Under the pieces are notes generated by a model. It was not told the origin of the DNA and ran no database searches. It worked only from the letters and a program-made list of their open reading frames with translations. This document shows positions 53,545 to 57,397 of a stretch of DNA of 57,397 nt, piece by piece. A program made the position numbers and the translations under genes. Source of the stretch: a candidate division KSB1 bacterium. GTDB taxonomy: Bacteria > Zhuqueibacterota > Zhuqueibacteria > Residuimicrobiales > Krinioviventaceae. The first letter of the stretch is position 1. Each line of letters begins with the position of its first letter. The stretch spans positions 943,692 through 1,001,088 of the forward strand of contig JAXHMJ010000002.1 of the NCBI GenBank assembly GCA_034521575.1, written 5' to 3'.

Positions 53545-55215
53545 ATGAGAATATTGAGGGTCTATAGTCTTTTAATAGCTATTTTTTTGATACCGTTATA
53601 CGGACACACCCGCACACTGGCTTTTCCCGGCGCTGAGGGCGCAGGACGTTTTACGCGCGGGGGCCGCGGCGGTGAGGTTTATATTGTCACCCATCTCGGC
53701 GACAGCGGACCCGGCAGCCTGCGAGAAGCCATTGAAGCCAGCGGACCGCGCACTGTTGTGTTTCAGGTTTCAGGGACGATTGAACTGGAATCCGATCTGA
53801 AAATTAAAAGTCCATATATCACCATTGCCGGACAAACCGCGCCCGGCGACGGGATTTGTATCAAAGATCACACACTATATGTCAATCACAACGAGGTGAT
53901 CATTCGGTATATGCGGTTTCGCCTCGGCGATGAATCCGGCGAAGAATCCGATGCCGCATGGGGCCGGTATTGCAAAAATGCAATCCTGGATCATTGTTCC
54001 GCCAGCTGGAGTGTGGACGAAGCGTTTTCATTCTACGGGATTGACAGCCTGACTATTCAGCGCTGTCTGGTTTCCGAAAGTCTGTACTATTCACATCATG
54101 AAAAGGGCGCACACGGATACGGCGGTATTTGGGGCGGAGACAATGCCAGTTTTCATCACAATCTGCTGGCACATCATTCCAGCCGCAATCCCCGGTTCTC
54201 CGGCGGCAGCACATCACTGTGCGTGAATGTCGACTTTCGCAATAATGTCGTCTACAACTGGGGCTTTAACAGCGCCTACGGCGGTGAAGGCGGCACCATC
54301 AATATGGTTGCCAATTATTTCAAAGCCGGACCGGCCACCAAAGAGTCAGTGCGCGACCGGATTGTCAATCCTTCCGGAATCGAAGGACGATGGTATGTTG
54401 CAGAAAATGTGGTGGAAGGATTTCCTGACATCTCCGCGGACAACTGGTCAGGCGGTGTGCAGGGCGGTTCAGCGGTCAAATCCATTATCGGCGTCGATAC
54501 GCCCTTTCCCTTTCATATTGAAACCACCCAAAGCGCCGAAGAAGCCTATGCAGACGTATTGCAGGATGTGGGTGCAAACTTTCCCACCCAGGATGCAGTG
54601 GACAGCCGTATTCTGAGCGAAGTGGAAAGCGGTACAGCCACCTATGAAGGATTTTATTACGAAGCGGCTCAAGGATTTTCCGACACCTCTGTGGTGCGCG
54701 GCATTATTGATTCCCAGGATCAAGTCGGCGGATGGCCGATACTCAGCAGCGCAGCAGCTCCTGCAGATTCGGATCAGGACGGCATGCCGGATGACTGGGA
54801 ATCAGATAACGGACTGGATGCCAATGACGCATCCGACCGCAATCTCACGGATGCAAGAGGCTATACCATGCTCGAACGGTATATCAACGGCCTGGTTTCG
54901 AATCCCAGCGGCATCGCCGATTCTCCGGATTTGCCCGAGTCATTTACATTGCTGAAAAATTATCCCAATCCGTTCAATCCCAGCACACGGATTGAATTTA
55001 ATTTGCCCCGGGCAGACTATGTTGAGCTGAATATTTATAACATGCGCGGCCAGCTGGTGAACACCCTGATCCGGGAGCTTTGCCAGGCGGGAGTGCATAC
55101 AGCTGAATGGAACGGAACACATGCCAACCATCAACACGTGGCATCCGGATTGTATTTCGCTGTATTAACACACGGCAACAAAACCCGTGTTATCAAAATG
55201 CAATTGCTGCGGTAG
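53545..55215 (+). CDS. Polysaccharide lyase family 1 pectate lyase with T9SS domain
   Basis: 556 residues; signal peptide MRILRVYSLLIAIFLIPLYG. The catalytic domain parallels the first PL1 (AFPGAEGAGRFTRGGRGGEV, IAGQTAPGDGICIK, LDHCSASWSVDE, HGYGGIWGGDNASFHHNLLA, RNPRFSGGS, DFRNNVVYNWGFNSAYGGEG). A DSDQDGMPDDWES calcium-type loop follows at about residue 412. The last ~85 residues are a T9SS domain (NYPNPFNPSTRIEFNLPRAD to TRVIKMQLLR). This copy should be surface-exposed while the paralogue at 50713 stays inside the envelope: a division between outer and periplasmic pectate cleavage. No lesions are seen. Confidence 0.93.
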   Translation: MRILRVYSLLIAIFLIPLYGHTRTLAFPGAEGAGRFTRGGRGGEVYIVTHLGDSGPGSLREAIEASGPRTVVFQVSGTIELESDLKIKSPYITIAGQTAPGDGICIKDHTLYVNHNEVIIRYMRFRLGDESGEESDAAWGRYCKNAILDHCSASWSVDEAFSFYGIDSLTIQRCLVSESLYYSHHEKGAHGYGGIWGGDNASFHHNLLAHHSSRNPRFSGGSTSLCVNVDFRNNVVYNWGFNSAYGGEGGTINMVANYFKAGPATKESVRDRIVNPSGIEGRWYVAENVVEGFPDISADNWSGGVQGGSAVKSIIGVDTPFPFHIETTQSAEEAYADVLQDVGANFPTQDAVDSRILSEVESGTATYEGFYYEAAQGFSDTSVVRGIIDSQDQVGGWPILSSAAAPADSDQDGMPDDWESDNGLDANDASDRNLTDARGYTMLERYINGLVSNPSGIADSPDLPESFTLLKNYPNPFNPSTRIEFNLPRADYVELNIYNMRGQLVNTLIRELCQAGVHTAEWNGTHANHQHVASGLYFAVLTHGNKTRVIKMQLLR

Positions 55216-55268
55216 AGCATGCTGCAGACTGGACAATTTTCGCTCGTATCCTTTGAAAGGAAAACATT

Positions 55269-57397
55269 ATGTTTCACAGGAGAATAATTGCAAAACAATC
55301 AATCATCTTGATACTATCCATTCTATTGTTATTGATGATACAAACGGCTGCACAGGCCCAGAACCGGAGCCGTATTTCCGGTACGGTACGGGATGCCAGC
55401 ACCGGCGAACCCCTGGCAGCGGCGAATGTGATGATAGAAAATACCAATCTGGGCGCTGCCGCGGATCTACAGGGCCGGTTCATCATCATTAACGTTCCGG
55501 TGGGTCAATACCGTGTCAAAGCCACCATGATGGGATATGAAACCCGGATTAAAACCGGTGTTATGGTCTCGATGAACCGGACCACCAACCTTGATTTTAT
55601 GCTGAAGCCTTCGGTGATGCAGGGCGAAGAAGTTGTGGTCATGGCGGAGCGAGATGAGACTGCACAAAGAAGTTTCAAATACGCAGCTGGTGATCTCGGA
55701 TGTACAGCTGCAGGATGCCACCGGTATCCGTGAAATCAACTCGTTCCTGACCAAACTTCCCGGCGTTTCAGAACAGAACGGCTATCTCTCTATCCGCGGC
55801 GGTTCCGCTGACCAGACCGGTATGATGGTGAACGGTCTGGCCTACAACAATGCAGCAGTGGGCAATGCAGAAACCAGCATACCGCTGAGCGCTATTGAAC
55901 AGGTCTCGCTGCTGTCCGGCGGATATAATGCAGAATATGGAAATTTTCGGTCCGGTCTGATCAATGTGACCACCAAAAGCGGCAATAAAGACGGGTATCA
56001 TGGAACATTCAGCTATTCGCGCAACACCGATCATCTTCGCCGATTCGGTCCCTCCTTTTACGATCCGCACAGTCCGGCGCTGCGTCCGTTTCTGGATCCG
56101 GACGTTGCTTTTGTGGGCACCCGCGATGCATGGGCAGATGATCCTTATCTTCAGGAGCAGCATCTGAGTTTTAGCGGGTGGAATCTGGCTGCACAGATTT
56201 ACAATATGGGCAAAGAACCGGAAGATCATGCCACACCCCTGGATTATTATCTGCTGGGCACCTGGATGCACATGGCTGAACCTGACTATGAAGGTCTGGC
56301 GGAGCAGGGATATACGGTGTCCGAGGAACACAAAAGACTGTTTGCCGAACATCAACGCCAGGAAGGCGGTGTGGACTGGAACTTTGACGGCGGGTTCGGC
56401 GGTCCTTTGCCGCTGATCGGCAAGTATATCGGAGACGCGACGTTTTACATCTCTAATAACTCGAGAGAGCGCAATTACATCATGCCGGTCACCCGTTCGA
56501 ATGAAAAAACATATACCACGCTGGCCACCGTCAAAGCCAATCCGACTGAAAGTCTGTCACTAACTTTTAATGGTCTGCATAAATACCAAAAAGGCATGAG
56601 TCCCATCCGGCCACCCTGGGGAGATTTTCCGGACGCCAGCCGGGAAGGCGGCTTTATGCCCATTAACAACATTAAATACATTCACAAAAACCCGGATTAC
56701 TGGTACGATCAACCGTTTTATCCCATTTTGGAACAGAATACTCTGATGGGCGGATTGACGATCAATCATATACTCAACTCGTCTATGTTCTGGGAACTGA
56801 CCCTGAGCGCTATGAATATCCAGAACGACTCGCCTACCGGAAACACACGCGACAATACCGTACTGACTTCATTTCGGTCCGTTTCCGGTGTCTGAAATGC
56901 CTTACGGTAAACTGCAGTACGGCCTGAATATTCTCGACGGATTCGAGTACCCGAGTTATGATGCGCTTCCGGGCGTTCCGAGACGTTTCCGGCGCAAGGA
57001 AGGTGATCTGTACGACAATACCAACACAAGCCAGTATAGAGCCAAATTTGAACTAAATTCGCAGATCGGTCACCATCACTATGTCAAAGGCGGCTTTGAA
57101 TACAATTATATCGATCTGGATCACGAACTCTGGGAAAAATGGAAACGAAAATTATTACAACGTTTATGAATTCAACTATCACCGCACACCCAGCCAGACC
57201 GGTGTTTTCATTCAGGATCAAATCAGTTATTCGAATATCATCGCCAATCTTGGACTTCGTTTTGATTACTATTACGGCGGCGGGGGCCAGTGGCCCACGG
57301 GTGACCCGTTTGCCACAGAAGTATTCACGCCGCAGGCCTTTGCAGAGGATTCAGTGCTGTTTGAATATCTGGAACGCGGCAAATCCTATATCTGGGA
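55269..57397 (+). CDS. TonB-dependent receptor of the pectin locus, three frameshifts, cut by window end
   Basis: Starts at ATG 55269 behind GAAAGGAAAA; signal peptide (IIAKQSIILILSILLLLMIQ, AQA). Then a CarboxypepD_reg-like domain (ISGTVRDASTGEPLAAANVM, LQGRFIIINVPVGQYRVKAT), a plug domain (INSFLTKLPGVSEQNGYLSI, RGGSADQTGMMVNGL, SGGYNAEYGNFRSGLINVTT) and the barrel. The frame changes at about 55660, 56885 and 57145. Each change looks like one surplus base, and homology continues after each (RLHKEVSNTQLVISD; SEMPYGKLQYGLN; YYNVYEFNYHRTPSQTGVFI). The gene runs off the right edge, so its end is not seen. It should import pectin oligomers released by the upstream enzymes. No SusD-like partner precedes it. 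Confidence 0.85.

Noticed and set aside
5782-57160. Programmed +1 frameshifting as a general explanation for the broken genes
   Set aside because: The shift sites share no sequence motif and the affected genes are unrelated; only the IS630 site has a convincing slippery sequence.
1-57397. tRNA, rRNA or known riboswitch genes
   Set aside because: None of the intergenic regions showed tRNA-like cloverleaf ends, rRNA sequence or a recognised riboswitch core; a covariance-model scan was not possible here.

Overview
The window looks like chromosomal DNA from an anaerobic or microaerophilic Gram-negative bacterium of the FCB superphylum, outside classical Bacteroidia (Calditrichota, KSB1 or Ignavibacteria-like). 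Four secreted proteins end in a type IX secretion (T9SS type A) sorting domain, three of them with the NYPNPFNP-style motif. There are TonB-dependent receptors with carboxypeptidase-like plug domains but no SusD partner, a membrane-anchored ToxR-like regulator, and two [FeFe]-hydrogenase-like proteins. No rRNA, tRNA or CRISPR array was seen. The taxon is inferred, not proven.

Layout. 0.3-2.4 kb: a DUF819 membrane protein, then a thoroughly decayed alpha/beta hydrolase. 2.6-4.1 kb: an FG-GAP repeat T9SS cargo protein. 4.4-9.7 kb: a peptide-type solute-binding lipoprotein, a sensor histidine kinase and an NtrC-type sigma54 activator. A perfect -24/-12 promoter follows, lying on the start of a stand-alone receiver whose phospho-acceptor Asp is Glu. 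9.9-11 kb: a T9SS cargo protein. 11-16.6 kb: a minus-strand operon rex / [2Fe-2S] protein / PAS-containing sensory [FeFe]-hydrogenase / SpoIIE-type PP2C phosphatase / [2Fe-2S] protein / group-B-like [FeFe]-hydrogenase, behind a near-consensus sigma70 promoter. 16.9-22.7 kb: a TonB receptor, a GH43 remnant, a saccharopine-dehydrogenase-like enzyme and a CPA2 antiporter. 22.75-23.97 kb: a complete IS630-family element with TA target duplication and an A8 slippery site. 24.5-28.1 kb: SnoaL-like / SDR / CrtI-like / molybdopterin oxidoreductase operon. 28-36 kb: an outer-membrane barrel, an esterase, a lipoprotein, a DUF1080 protein, a GH130 plus GT4-fusion mannan-type pair, and an RRM protein. 36-39 kb: a B12-binding radical SAM protein, a pseudo-receiver and a NarL-type regulator. 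39.6-41.2 kb: a tandem array of ~384-bp units built of small palindromes and bounded by an inverted repeat. 41-47.7 kb: GrpB-like, TrkH, TrkA, RsgA and an amidase. 47.7 kb to the right edge: a pectin locus with a divergent ToxR-like regulator, then GH28, PL1, a DUF4957/5123-like beta-helix protein, a second PL1 with T9SS domain, and a TonB receptor cut by the window end.

A recurring feature is single-base frameshifts in otherwise well-conserved genes (at least 12). Nine of the twelve shift as if one base were surplus, which suggests sequence error in many cases. Two loci (1485-2400 and 19424-20187) are true remnants with several lesions.

The most interesting items are five helically phased 10-bp TGTT direct repeats between the ToxR-like regulator and the pectin operon, the Rex/hydrogenase/phosphatase redox-signalling operon, the sigma54 promoter that would give an almost leaderless receiver mRNA, and the palindrome-built tandem array whose units each carry a terminator-like hairpin.
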